Assembly: GCF_014652855.1 (NCBI RefSeq)
Contig: NZ_BMZP01000011.1
Coordinates: forward strand, 1-64,000
DNA from: Novosphingobium pokkalii
GTDB lineage: Bacteria; Pseudomonadota; Alphaproteobacteria; Sphingomonadales; Sphingomonadaceae
DNA length: 64,000 nucleotides
Direction of reading: 5' to 3'
The notes under the pieces were generated by a model, which saw nothing but the letters and a program-made list of their open reading frames with translations, ran no database searches and was not told the origin of the DNA. The position numbers and the translations under genes are program-made. Of the stretch, positions 1-8,729 are shown in pieces (positions within the stretch are counted from its first letter, which is position 1; each line of letters starts with the position of its first letter).

Positions 1-38
1 AGCGACCCGCCAATGCATAATCTGCCAAAGTAGTGCTA

Positions 39-303
39 GGCCGTAAACTCATAAATGGCACCCCCGAGGCGCCAAAATGGCGAACATATCGGGCCAAAGT
101 GACCGCCGCGAAGGCTGGTGGCCTTTGCAAGGGCACTTTGGGCCGAGATGGAAGCCATTTTGGCGCCGCTTCGCGGTTTGACCCAAAGGCCCCCTCGCAG
201 CGTCGAAAGCACTTGAAATATATAGTATATTCCTGCGCGCTTTCTCCTCGCGACGGGGCCTTTGGCCTCAAACCTCGGGGGTGCCATTTATGAGTTTACG
301 GCC
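39..303. mobile_element. MITE-like element with 31-bp perfect terminal inverted repeats
   Basis: The arms at 39-69 and 273-303 are exact reverse complements over 31 bp, and each is flanked by a TA dinucleotide (37-38 and 304-305). That is the target duplication expected of IS630/Tc1-mariner-type transposition. The interior holds a second perfect inverted pair of 14 bp (68-81 and 154-167) and no convincing gene. It is therefore best read as a non-autonomous miniature element. It fills nearly all of the 317-bp gene-free stretch and ends 14 bp before the response-regulator start, so it may carry or disturb that promoter. The family assignment is inference, because no transposase is present here. 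Confidence 0.7.
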
Positions 304-317
304 TAAAGACAGCAATC

Positions 318-992
318 ATGCGGGTGCTGATCGTGGAAGACAACGTGCGGCTGGCCGGGCTGCTGGCCGAGGCGCTGGGCCGCAGCGGGATCGTGTGCGA
401 CCGCGCCACCAGCCTCGATGGCGCCGAAGCCGCGCTCGACCTGGCGCGATTCGATGCCCTGCTGCTCGATCTGGGCCTGCCCGACGGCGATGGCCGCACC
501 TGGCTGCAACGCCGCCGCGCCGCCGGCCTTGCCCTGCCCGTGCTGGTGCTCACCGCGCGCAGCGGGCTGGATGATCGCGTCGCGGGCCTTGATGCCGGAG
601 CAGACGATTACCTGGTCAAGCCGGCCGAAGCGGCAGAGATCGCCGCCCGCCTGCGCGCCCTGCTCCGCCGTCCCGGCCCACGCGCCAGCGCGGTGATCGA
701 AGTGGGGCCGCTGGCGTTCGATACCGCCACCCGCCAGGCCAGCATCGCGGGCACGCGGCTCGATCTGGCGCGGCGCGAGGCGGACCTGCTCGAACTGCTG
801 ATGCGCGGCGCGGGCAGCGTGGTGCGGCGCAGCCAGATCGAGAACGCGCTCTACAATTTCGACGAGGCGGTTTCGCCCAATGCGGTCGATGCCGCCGCAT
901 CGCGCCTGCGCCGCCGGCTGGAAGAGAAAGGCCTGGGCGCCATGCTCCACACCATTCGCGGGCTGGGCTATCTGCTGGAAGACCGCCGCTGA
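318..992 (+). CDS. OmpR/PhoB-family response regulator (metal-efflux two-component system)
   Basis: This 224-residue DNA-binding response regulator has an N-terminal receiver domain (about 1-115). The acidic pocket is in IVEDN (residues 5-9), the likely phospho-acceptor is Asp51 in LLLDLGLPD, and the receiver Thr and Lys are in VLTAR and LVKPAE (Lys101). A C-terminal winged helix (about 125-220) contains the typical SRLRRRLEEKG recognition-helix region. Its stop overlaps the start of the sensor kinase (TGATG), so the two are co-translated. The RND operon follows directly, so it probably activates metal efflux, as CzcR/CusR-type regulators do. The inducing metal cannot be read from the sequence. 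Confidence 0.93.
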   Translation: MRVLIVEDNVRLAGLLAEALGRSGIVCDRATSLDGAEAALDLARFDALLLDLGLPDGDGRTWLQRRRAAGLALPVLVLTARSGLDDRVAGLDAGADDYLVKPAEAAEIAARLRALLRRPGPRASAVIEVGPLAFDTATRQASIAGTRLDLARREADLLELLMRGAGSVVRRSQIENALYNFDEAVSPNAVDAAASRLRRRLEEKGLGAMLHTIRGLGYLLEDRR

Positions 993-2032
993 TGACCGCC
1001 GGGCGCAGTTCGATCCGCGCGCGCCTGTCGCTGGGCCTGGGCATCATCTGCGCCTTTGCCGTGGCCACGCTGGTCTTCACCCTGTTCTGGGAATACGACA
1101 TCACCCCCGGCGATCTCGCCGGGCCAGACCACAGCGCGGCCTGGCGCGAAGTGCGCGATCACGTGATCCTGCCGATCCTGGTGCTGATCGTGCCCACGCT
1201 GATCGCCACGACCTGGGTGATCGACCGCGCGCTGCGCCCGCTGGCCCGCTCGGCCCGCGCCATCGCCACCACGCCCGCGCAACGCGGCCTGCGCCTGCCG
1301 CACGAGGAACTGCCGGTGGAAGTGGCACCCTTCGTGGGATCGATCAACGATCTGCTGGCCCGGCTGGACAGCGCCGCCGCCCGCCAGGAAGCCTTTGCCG
1401 CCGATGTCGCCCACGAATTGCGCACGCCGCTGGCGATCATGGCAATGCAGCTCGACAGCCCCGATCCGATCGATCGCGCGCATCTGCGGCGCGAGATCAC
1501 CGCCATGCACCGCCTGGTCGAACAACTGCTGCTGATGGCGCAGATCGAGGCCGAAGCCGCCACGCCGCAACCGGCGCAGCGCTTTTCGCTCGCCGCCGTG
1601 GCCGAAGACGTCGTCGCCGCGCTGGCGCCGCAAGTGATTGCCCTGGGGCGCGAGATCGCGCTGGAGGAACCGCCTGCCCGGCCGCTCGCGACCGTCGTCG
1701 GCCATCGCGAGGCCGTGGCGGCCGCGCTGCGCAACCTAGTGGAAAACGCCGTGCGCGTAACTCCCCCCGGCGGACTGGTGCGGGTGGCCGCCGGGCCGGG
1801 CGCATGTCTGCACGTGACCGACGAAGGCCCCGGCCTGTCTGCCGAAGCACTCGCCCGCCTCACCCGCCGCCACGCCCGCGCCGACCACGCCAGCCGCGAT
1901 GGCGCGGGTCTGGGCCTCAACATCGTGGAGCGGATCATGGCCGCGCATGGCGGCACGCTGCGCAGCGATGCGGAACGGCGCACGCTGACCTTGCGCTTTC
2001 CCTATACGCCCTCATCCGGATCGACAGGCTGA
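992..2032 (+). CDS. Sensor histidine kinase, partner of the upstream regulator
   Basis: This is a 346-residue membrane kinase. Hydrophobic segments at about 11-33 and 58-77 enclose a very short periplasmic loop of roughly 25 residues. A HAMP-like linker follows, then the H-box with His141 (VAHELRTPL), and the ATPase N, G1 and G2 boxes (LRNLVENAVRV, VTDEGPGLS, DGAGLGLNIVERI). The short loop makes a large periplasmic sensor domain unlikely, so sensing may occur in or near the membrane. It overlaps the regulator by one base and lies 52 bp upstream of the efflux adaptor gene, consistent with control of that operon. Confidence 0.92.
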   Translation: MTAGRSSIRARLSLGLGIICAFAVATLVFTLFWEYDITPGDLAGPDHSAAWREVRDHVILPILVLIVPTLIATTWVIDRALRPLARSARAIATTPAQRGLRLPHEELPVEVAPFVGSINDLLARLDSAAARQEAFAADVAHELRTPLAIMAMQLDSPDPIDRAHLRREITAMHRLVEQLLLMAQIEAEAATPQPAQRFSLAAVAEDVVAALAPQVIALGREIALEEPPARPLATVVGHREAVAAALRNLVENAVRVTPPGGLVRVAAGPGACLHVTDEGPGLSAEALARLTRRHARADHASRDGAGLGLNIVERIMAAHGGTLRSDAERRTLTLRFPYTPSSGSTG

Positions 2033-2084
2033 GGTTTTCTTTACCCGTCAGGTTGTCGTCAGGCAGGCCCGATAACCGGGCGCC

Positions 2085-3221
2085 ATGCAGAACAAGGCGA
2101 TTCTCGGCGGCGCGGCCGCGTTAGCGGTCCTGGCGGCAGGCGGATGGTGGGCGCTGCGCACCCCGGCCACGATCAGCGTGGAGCCGGCCTCCGGTGCGCG
2201 CGCTCCGGCCATGGCCAACGGGTTGCTGGTGGTTGATCCGGCCAAGGCCGCCGCGCTTGGTATTGCCACCGCGCCGGCTCGCGCGGCCGCCCAAGTGCCG
2301 CTGGCCGATCTGCCCGCCACCATCGCCCCGCCGGCCAACGCGCGCGTGGCCGTGGCCGCCACGCTGCCCGGCACCGTGCTGCGCACCCTGGTGGTGGAAG
2401 GCGATGCGGTGGCGCGCGGCCAGGCCCTGGCGGTGATCGCCAGCCGCGAGGTGATGACTCTCTCGGCCGACCTCGCCCGTGCCCACGCCCGCGCCGGGGT
2501 GGCGCAATCGAGCGCCGCGCGCCTCGCGCAATTGAGCCGCGAAGGCATTATCGCCGGTGCCCGCGCGGATGAAGCCCGCGCGCAGGCGGCCGAAGCGGGT
2601 GCCGATGTCAGCGAAAAGGCGCGCATCCTCGGGCTGGTCGGCGCGCGCGGCGGCAACGGCACTTATACGCTCACCGCGCCGATCGCCGGCCGCGTGACCA
2701 AGGCCGATATCCAGGCCGGCATGCCAGTCGATGGCATGACCGCGCCCTTCGTGATCGACGCCGCCGGCCGCTATGAAGCCACCGCGCAAGTGCCGGAACG
2801 CCTGATCGGCCAGATCCGCGTGGGCCAGACCGTGCGCCTGCCGGTCGCAAATGGCAGCGTGAGCGGCACGGTCACCGCCGTGGGCAGCGCGATCGATCCG
2901 GCCACCCGCTCAGCCACGCTCAAGGCGCAACTGCCGGCCGATCCCGGCATCATCGCCGGCCGCGTCGGCTCGCTCACCGTCTGGAGCAAGGCCTCGGCGC
3001 AGGGCGGCAGCGGCGCGGTAACCGTGCCTGCCGGGGCGCTCACCATGATCGGGGCAGACGAAGTGGTCTTCGTCGCCACGCCCAAGGGCTACCAGCGCCG
3101 CACCGTGCACCGCCTTGGCGCGGGCGATGGCCAGGTCGTGCTCAAGGATGGCGTCCGCGCGGGCGAAGCCGTGGTCGTTTCCGGCACCAGCGCGCTCAAG
3201 GCGCTGGCCGAAGCGCACTGA
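2085..3221 (+). CDS. RND efflux periplasmic adaptor (CzcB-type membrane fusion protein)
   Basis: This 378-residue adaptor would link the inner-membrane RND pump to the outer-membrane channel. It begins with a single hydrophobic anchor or signal (about 5-24). A lipoyl-like half motif (PGTVLRTLVVEGDAVARGQ), an alpha-helical hairpin rich in Ala/Arg (about 125-185), and beta-barrel and membrane-proximal domains ending with EAVVVSGTSALK follow. This is the usual length and order for CzcB/CusB-like proteins. It is the first gene of a five-protein efflux operon, 13 bp ahead of the pump. No His-rich metal-binding N-terminus is visible, so metal specificity is not indicated. Confidence 0.9.
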   Translation: MQNKAILGGAAALAVLAAGGWWALRTPATISVEPASGARAPAMANGLLVVDPAKAAALGIATAPARAAAQVPLADLPATIAPPANARVAVAATLPGTVLRTLVVEGDAVARGQALAVIASREVMTLSADLARAHARAGVAQSSAARLAQLSREGIIAGARADEARAQAAEAGADVSEKARILGLVGARGGNGTYTLTAPIAGRVTKADIQAGMPVDGMTAPFVIDAAGRYEATAQVPERLIGQIRVGQTVRLPVANGSVSGTVTAVGSAIDPATRSATLKAQLPADPGIIAGRVGSLTVWSKASAQGGSGAVTVPAGALTMIGADEVVFVATPKGYQRRTVHRLGAGDGQVVLKDGVRAGEAVVVSGTSALKALAEAH

Positions 3222-3234
3222 GCGGGCCGGGCCG

Positions 3235-6200
3235 ATGCTGCGCAAGCTTGTCGCTTTCTCGCTGTCCTATCGCCTGCTCGTGCTCGGGCTGGCACTGGCC
3301 GTGGCGATCCTGGGCACCTGGGCCTTTCTGGGCCTGCCGGTCGATGCCTATCCCAATATCGCGCAGACCCAGGTGAAGATCATCCTCAAGGCGCCGGGGA
3401 TGACGCCCGAGGAAGTCGAAAGCCGGGTGATCACCCCGATCGAGACCGAGATGCTGGGCATTCCGGGGCAAGCCGTGCTTCGCTCCACCGCCAAGTATGC
3501 CATCGCCGACGTGACCATCGATTTCGTCGACGGCACCGACATCTATTGGGCGCGCAACCAGGTGGCCGAGCGGCTTTCCGGCGTGATGGCCGATCTGCCC
3601 GGCTCGGTCAGCGGCGGCATGGCGCCGATTTCCACGCCGCTGTCCGACGTGCTGATGTTCACTATCGACGGGCCACTCTCGCTTCAGCAAAAGCGCGAGC
3701 TGCTCGACTGGACGATCCGCCCTGCCCTGCGCACCGTGCCCGGCGTGGCCGATGTCAATGCGCTGGGCGGCTATGTCCGCACCTTTGAAGTGCGGCCCGA
3801 TCCCACCGCGCTGGCGGCCGCGCACTTGTCCATCGCCCAGCTCAAGGCATCGATCGAGAGCGGCAACCGCAACGATGGCGCCGGCCGCCTGGTCACTGGC
3901 GAGGAAGCCCTGATCGTGCGCACGGTCGGCGCGATCCAGACCGAGGCAGACCTGGCCGCTCTGGTCATCGCCAATCCGCAAGGGCGCGTGCTGCGCCTGG
4001 GCGATGTGGCGCAAGTGGGCACGGGCAGCCTCACCCGCTATGGCGCGGTGACGCGCGGCGGCAAGGCCGAGGCGGTGGAAGGCCTGGTCATCGCGCTGCG
4101 CGGGGCCGATGCACAGAAAGTGGTTGCCGGGGTGAAGACGCGGCTGGCCGATCTGCAAGCCAGCCTGCCAGCCGGCACCACGATCCACACATTCTACGAT
4201 CGCTCTGACCTGGTCAGCCGCGCGGTGTTCACGGTAGAAGAAGCGCTGGTCGAGGCGACGATCCTGGTGATCGTCCTGCTCGTTCTGTTCCTGGGCGATT
4301 GGCGGGCAGCGGCGATCGTGGCCGCCACGCTGCCGATGGCCGCGCTGATCACCTTCCTGTTCATGCACCTGTTCGGGCTTTCGGCCAATCTGATGAGCCT
4401 GGGGGGCCTGGCCATTGCCATCGGCATGCTGGTCGATGGCGCGGTGGTCGTGGTGGAAAACGTCGTCGAGCGCCTGAGCCTGCCCCACAAGGACGGAAAT
4501 GCACGTGAAGACGACCTGCCCCGGCTCAACCAGGTGTTCCGTGCCACCGCCGACGTGATCGTGCCGGTGTCGGCGGGCATCGTGATCATCGCCCTCGTCT
4601 TTCTGCCGCTGCTCTCGCTCCAGGGGCTGGAAGGCAAGCTGTTTGCCCCCGTGGCGCTGACCATCGTCTTCGCGCTGGCCGGCTCGCTGCTGCTGGCGCT
4701 CACCCTGGTGCCGGTGCTCGCCTCGTTCGGTCTCAAGCGCGGGCACCATGGCGAACCATGGATCATGCGCTGGCTCACCCCGCGCTATCGCCGCCTGCTG
4801 GGTGGGGCCTTTGCCCGCAAGCGGCTGGTCTATGGCCTCTCGGCCACTGGCCTCGCCGTGGCCGTGCTGGCCTATGGCGCGGTGGGCAAGACGTTCATGC
4901 CGACGATGGATGAAGGCTCGGTGATCGTGCAGCTCACCAAGCTGCCCACGATCAACCTGGCGCAATCGACCCAGATCGACATGGCGGTGGAGCGCGCGCT
5001 CAAGTCCGTGCCCGAAGTGGCCGACGTGATCGCCCGCACCGGATCGGACGAGATCGGCCTCGATCCCATGGGCCTCAACGAAACCGACAGCTTCGTGGTG
5101 CTCAAGCCGCAGGGCGAATGGCGCGGCGACAAGGATTTCGTGGTGGAGCAGTTGCGCCACGCCACGCAAGGCCTGCCCGGCGTTCAGACCACGTTCACCC
5201 AGCCGATCGAGATGCGCGTCTCCGAAATGCTCACCGGCGCGCGCGGCGATCTGGCGGTGAAGATCTTCGGGCCTGACACCCGCGTGCTGGCCGATCTTGC
5301 CACCCGCATCCAGGCCACGCTCAAGGGCGTGCGCGGCGCCACCGAAGTGCTGACCGTGGCCAACGACAATGTCGATTACCTGCAATTGAACGTCGATCGC
5401 GTCGCCGCCGGGCGGCTGGGCATGCCGGTGGACCAGTTGCAAGACACCCTGCGCGCCAGCGTGGAAGGCATGCCCGCCGGCATCGTGGCCGAAGGGCAGC
5501 GCCGCGTGCCGATCGTGATCCGCGGTGACGATGCCCTGCGCAGCGATCCCACCCGCTTTGCCGACATGCAGATGGTCACCCCCTCGGGCACGGTGGCGCG
5601 CGTGGCCGACATGGCGCAGGTGGCGCGCACCACCGGCCCGGTCAAGCTCGATCACGAGAACGCCTCGCGCTTCGCGCTGGTCCAGGCCTTCGTCTCGGGC
5701 CGTGACCTGGTCGGCTATGTAGACGAAGCCAAGGCGCAAGTTGCGCGCACGGTGCCGCTGCCAGCCGGCTATCGCATCGAATGGGGCGGCCAGTTCGAAA
5801 ACCAGCAGCGCGCCGCCGCGCGGCTGATGCTGGTGATCCCTGTGGCCCTGCTGCTGATCTTCGGCGTGCTGCTCGCCACCCTGCGCTCGCTGCGCGCTTC
5901 GGGCCTGATCCTCGCCAACATTCCCTTCGCCATGGTCGGCGGTATCGTTTCGCTGTGGGTTTCGGGCGAATACCTCTCGGTGCCGGCCTCGGTCGGGTTC
6001 ATCGCCTTGCTCGGCATTGCCGTGCTCAACGGCCTGGTGCTGGTCGCCTATTTCCGCCAGTTGCGCGAGGAAGGCCTGCCCATGGCCCAGGCCGTGCGGC
6101 TGGGCGCGGAACGCCGCCTGCGCCCCGTTCTGATGACAGCCAGCATCACCGCGTTCGGCCTGGTGCCGCTGCTGTTCGCCAGCGGGCCGGGCTCGGAAAT

Positions 6201-6354
6201 CCAGCGCCCGCTGGCAATCGTGGTGATCGGCGGACTGGTCACCTCCACTCTGCTCACGCTGGTGCTGCTGCCGATCCTGTTCGCGCGCTTTGGCGAAAGC
6301 GCGGCGGAACGCGACAGCCAGACCGACCTGCCGATGGGAGGGAACCATGGCTGA
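3235..6354 (+). CDS. Heavy-metal RND efflux pump (CzcA/CusA family)
   Basis: This inner-membrane proton/metal antiporter has 1039 residues, normal for HME-RND pumps. The ATG at 3235 is chosen because MLRKLVAFSLSYRLLVLGLA is the typical N-terminus; an upstream in-frame ATG would run inside the adaptor gene. Visible hallmarks are the first periplasmic motif (PVDAYPNIAQTQV), a TM4 region around residues 390-410 reading AIAIGMLVDGAVVVVEN with the proton-relay acidic residue, and the repeat of the fold in the second half (TM10-12 near the C-terminus). The TM4 motif lacks the DFG of classic Co/Zn/Cd pumps and begins AIG as in monovalent-ion pumps, but it keeps DGA. The substrate is therefore left open. 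Confidence 0.93.
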   Translation: MLRKLVAFSLSYRLLVLGLALAVAILGTWAFLGLPVDAYPNIAQTQVKIILKAPGMTPEEVESRVITPIETEMLGIPGQAVLRSTAKYAIADVTIDFVDGTDIYWARNQVAERLSGVMADLPGSVSGGMAPISTPLSDVLMFTIDGPLSLQQKRELLDWTIRPALRTVPGVADVNALGGYVRTFEVRPDPTALAAAHLSIAQLKASIESGNRNDGAGRLVTGEEALIVRTVGAIQTEADLAALVIANPQGRVLRLGDVAQVGTGSLTRYGAVTRGGKAEAVEGLVIALRGADAQKVVAGVKTRLADLQASLPAGTTIHTFYDRSDLVSRAVFTVEEALVEATILVIVLLVLFLGDWRAAAIVAATLPMAALITFLFMHLFGLSANLMSLGGLAIAIGMLVDGAVVVVENVVERLSLPHKDGNAREDDLPRLNQVFRATADVIVPVSAGIVIIALVFLPLLSLQGLEGKLFAPVALTIVFALAGSLLLALTLVPVLASFGLKRGHHGEPWIMRWLTPRYRRLLGGAFARKRLVYGLSATGLAVAVLAYGAVGKTFMPTMDEGSVIVQLTKLPTINLAQSTQIDMAVERALKSVPEVADVIARTGSDEIGLDPMGLNETDSFVVLKPQGEWRGDKDFVVEQLRHATQGLPGVQTTFTQPIEMRVSEMLTGARGDLAVKIFGPDTRVLADLATRIQATLKGVRGATEVLTVANDNVDYLQLNVDRVAAGRLGMPVDQLQDTLRASVEGMPAGIVAEGQRRVPIVIRGDDALRSDPTRFADMQMVTPSGTVARVADMAQVARTTGPVKLDHENASRFALVQAFVSGRDLVGYVDEAKAQVARTVPLPAGYRIEWGGQFENQQRAAARLMLVIPVALLLIFGVLLATLRSLRASGLILANIPFAMVGGIVSLWVSGEYLSVPASVGFIALLGIAVLNGLVLVAYFRQLREEGLPMAQAVRLGAERRLRPVLMTASITAFGLVPLLFASGPGSEIQRPLAIVVIGGLVTSTLLTLVLLPILFARFGESAAERDSQTDLPMGGNHG

Positions 6355-6646
6355 CGTGCTGCTGACCGTCCACTGCGCGCGCCACGATGCGGAAAGCCTG
6401 GCCCTGGCCTTGCGCGCAGCGGCCGGCGCGCCGGTCCATTGGGCCGAAGAGGTCGTGCTGGGCCACGACTATGACGATGCCGGCACCGGCGAACAGGTCG
6501 AAGGCCTGCTGCGCCGCACCGCACTGCGCCTGATCGTGGCCGAAGCGCGCTGCGCCGCCGTGGTGGCCGCCGCCCAGGCTGCCCGCCGCCGTGCGCCCGT
6601 GCGCTGGCACGCGGTTCCCGTCCATTCCCACGGCAGGATTGCCTGA
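6347..6646 (+). CDS. DUF3240 family protein in metal RND operon
   Basis: This 99-residue soluble protein starts inside the 3' end of the pump gene (8-bp overlap) and ends overlapping the outer-membrane channel start (TGATG). It is clearly part of the operon. The C-terminal half (EQVEGLLRRTALRLIVAEAR, then WHAVPVHSHGRIA) matches the DUF3240 pattern that recurs next to CzcA-type genes. The predicted fold is a small alpha/beta domain reminiscent of PII-like or ferredoxin-like modules. A cytosolic accessory or metal-sensing role is plausible but unproven. No signal peptide or metal-ligand cluster is seen. Confidence 0.8.
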   Translation: MADVLLTVHCARHDAESLALALRAAAGAPVHWAEEVVLGHDYDDAGTGEQVEGLLRRTALRLIVAEARCAAVVAAAQAARRRAPVRWHAVPVHSHGRIA

Positions 6647-7914
6647 TGCGCCGCTTCATCCCGCTGCTTTGCCTTCCGGTCCTGATCCCCGCTGCCGGTC
6701 TCGCCGCACCCGTTGCCGAAGTGCCCCCGCCCAACCTACCGCCCGAAGCCGTGGTGGTGGCCGCGCTCGACAACCACCCCACCGTGGCGGCCGCCGGCCA
6801 GCGCGTCACGGCCGCCCGCGCCGCCGCAACGGCGCTGGCCCGGGGTAGCCACGAAGTGCTGGTGACCGGCACGATCCAGGCGCGCGACGTGACCAACGAG
6901 CGGCGCTATGCCGAATTCGACACCCAGGTGCTGCGCCCGATCCGCCTGCCCGGCAAGGCCGCGCTCGATCGCGAGGCCGGCGTGCTGGGCGTGGACGTGG
7001 CGCACAATCGCATGGAGGACAGCCGCCACCAGGCCGCGCTGCTGCTCTCGCAATTGTGGTTCGACTGGCTCACCGCCGGGGAACTGCACCGCGTGGACCT
7101 GGCCAATGCCGCCGTGCTGGACGAAGCCCTCGCCGCCGTCACCCGCCGCCAGCAATTGCGCGATGCCGCCGCGCTCGATGTGGACCAGGCCCGCGCCGCG
7201 CGCGACCAGGCCCAGGGCACGGCGGCGATGAGCGCGGCCGACATGGCCCAGGCCCGCGCGCTGCTCGCCGCCAATTTCCCCGACCTGCCCCTGCCCGACC
7301 AGCCGCCCGCGCTGGGTGACGTGCCCACCCCCGCCAACGACCTGCCTGCGCTGCGCGACCTGGTGATTGCCCGCAGCCACGAGATCGGCGCGGCCGATCG
7401 CGAGGCCGCGCGGCTCGGCACCCTGGCGCGGCGGGCCGAGCGCGACCGCATCGCCGATCCCAGCGTGGGCTTCCGCGCCTTCAGCGAGCGCGGCGGCATG
7501 GAGCGCGGCGGCGGGCTGGTGCTGCAAATCCCGCTGGGCGGCGGCTATCGCAAGGCCCTGGCCGAGGAAGCCGGTGCCCAGGCCAGCGCCGGACTGCTCG
7601 ATCTGGCCAATGTGCGCCGGGAAGTGGAGGCCATGGCCGATGGCGACCTCGCCAATGCGCGCGGCCGCCGCGCCGCGTGGGAAGGCATTGCCGCCTCGGC
7701 CCGCTCCACCATGCAGGCCGCCGCCCGCACCGCGCGCGGCCAGCAACTGGGCGCGATCGACCTCGCCGATGCCCTGCTCGCCCGGCGCCAGGCGCACGAG
7801 GCCGCCCGCCTGGAAGTGGCCGCGCGCAGCGAGGCGATCCGCGCCGTGGTCAAGCTGGAGATCGATTCCCACGTGATATGGGCCGACGAAGACACCGACG
7901 AGCATCCCCAATAG
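6646..7914 (+). CDS. TolC/CzcC-family outer-membrane efflux protein
   Basis: This 422-residue outer-membrane channel subunit completes the tripartite metal pump. The signal peptide is clear (MRRFIPLLCLPVLIPAAGLA, cleaved before APVAEV). The rest is long Ala/Arg-rich helices in two repeats (about 35-215 and 225-410), as in TolC barrels. No lipobox Cys follows the signal, so it is not a lipoprotein. The start overlaps the DUF3240 stop. It is the last gene of the operon, and a long imperfect palindrome begins at its stop codon and may terminate transcription. The gene order adaptor-pump-DUF3240-channel differs from classic czcCBA, where the channel comes first. Confidence 0.88.
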   Translation: MRRFIPLLCLPVLIPAAGLAAPVAEVPPPNLPPEAVVVAALDNHPTVAAAGQRVTAARAAATALARGSHEVLVTGTIQARDVTNERRYAEFDTQVLRPIRLPGKAALDREAGVLGVDVAHNRMEDSRHQAALLLSQLWFDWLTAGELHRVDLANAAVLDEALAAVTRRQQLRDAAALDVDQARAARDQAQGTAAMSAADMAQARALLAANFPDLPLPDQPPALGDVPTPANDLPALRDLVIARSHEIGAADREAARLGTLARRAERDRIADPSVGFRAFSERGGMERGGGLVLQIPLGGGYRKALAEEAGAQASAGLLDLANVRREVEAMADGDLANARGRRAAWEGIAASARSTMQAAARTARGQQLGAIDLADALLARRQAHEAARLEVAARSEAIRAVVKLEIDSHVIWADEDTDEHPQ

Positions 7915-8056
7915 GGCCTGTGGAGATTTAGCCCATGGCGGGCTGCGAACGGCCGCTTTTCGCGCTTCCGGTGCTCACGTACCTAAAGTACGCTGCGCTC
8001 CGGGTCACGAAAATCAGCCATTCTCGCTCCACCCTGGCCTAAATCCCCACAGGCCC
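7914..8056. repeat. Extragenic palindromic element, copy A
   Basis: The outer arms at 7914-7930 and 8040-8056 are inverted repeats with one mismatch. Inside them, 7941-8030 is closely similar, in opposite orientation, to 42001-42090. Positions 7959-8006 are identical over 48 bp to the complement of 42024-42071. The core centres on GTAC-CTAAA-GTAC with imperfect GC-rich arms, so a strong hairpin would form in RNA. It occupies the space between the efflux operon and the next gene. It may work as a terminator or mRNA-stabilising structure, but the sequence conservation at two loci marks it as a dispersed repeat family. No gene is seen in this stretch. Confidence 0.75.
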
Positions 8057-8194
8057 AAGGGCGGCGCAAGGTTTGCCCGCCGCGCTGTCCCGCAACGGAG
8101 CAGCGCTTTTGCGACATGGTTAGCGAATTTGACTCGCGCCCCGTCACCGGCTTGGAAGAACGCAACCGAACGCCCCCTTGTGGAACCGCCCGCC

Positions 8195-8584
8195 ATGACT
8201 CTCTCGCCCCGATTCTCCCGTCCTGTCGTTTCCAGCCTGCTGGCGCTTGTGGCCACGCCGGCCTTTGCCGAGGTTCCACCTGCCGCGCTGCCCATGGTGG
8301 ACCTCGCCCCGCCGCCTGCGGGCGTGATTGTCGCCCCGCCGCGCCTCGTCCAGCACGGCAATCATCTCGCCGTCGTCGCGCTGCTGCGCCACCAGGTCCA
8401 GACCGCCAAGGTGCGCCAGGGCGAACTCGTCGCGCGCTATCGCGCCGCAGGCGCGGCCAGCGACACTGTCGCCCGCGCGCGCTGCGATGTGCACCGCTGG
8501 CAGGAAGCCTGCACCGTCGCTCTTACCGGCCTTGACGGGGCCACGCCGCAACAGGTCAGCGTGGCGTTCCAGCCGCGCGGCTGA
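8195..8584 (+). CDS. Small exported hypothetical protein
   Basis: I do not recognise this 129-residue protein. The ATG at 8195 is preferred over an in-frame ATG at 8129 because it places a clean signal peptide at the N-terminus, with cleavage after ATPAFA before EVPPAAL. The mature part has a proline-rich start, an amphipathic Ala/Arg helix (about 55-85) and two cysteines in RARCDVHRWQEACTVAL that could form a disulfide in the periplasm. It stands alone between the metal-efflux operon and the TonB receptor gene (145 bp away). It could be an accessory of either, or unrelated. Confidence 0.6.
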   Translation: MTLSPRFSRPVVSSLLALVATPAFAEVPPAALPMVDLAPPPAGVIVAPPRLVQHGNHLAVVALLRHQVQTAKVRQGELVARYRAAGAASDTVARARCDVHRWQEACTVALTGLDGATPQQVSVAFQPRG

Positions 8585-8729
8585 TTGGCCTGCCGGGGCG
8601 GGCTTTTCACACAGCAGCAAAAAATCTGCATGATATTGCAACGCCGTGACGCAGGCTGAAACAGCGTCACAGGCCTGACATGCCCTCACCCTAGTGGCCG
8701 CGCCAACACCAGTGAGGGAACCCATTATC

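Noticed and set aside
33-293. Short frames on both strands within the MITE-like element
   Set aside because: They arise from the inverted symmetry of the element and show no protein-like features.
3196-6348. A minus-strand reading frame of about 1050 codons opposite the RND pump gene
   Set aside because: It is a high-GC shadow with His/Gln/Arg-rich translation and no domain. The plus-strand pump is unmistakable.
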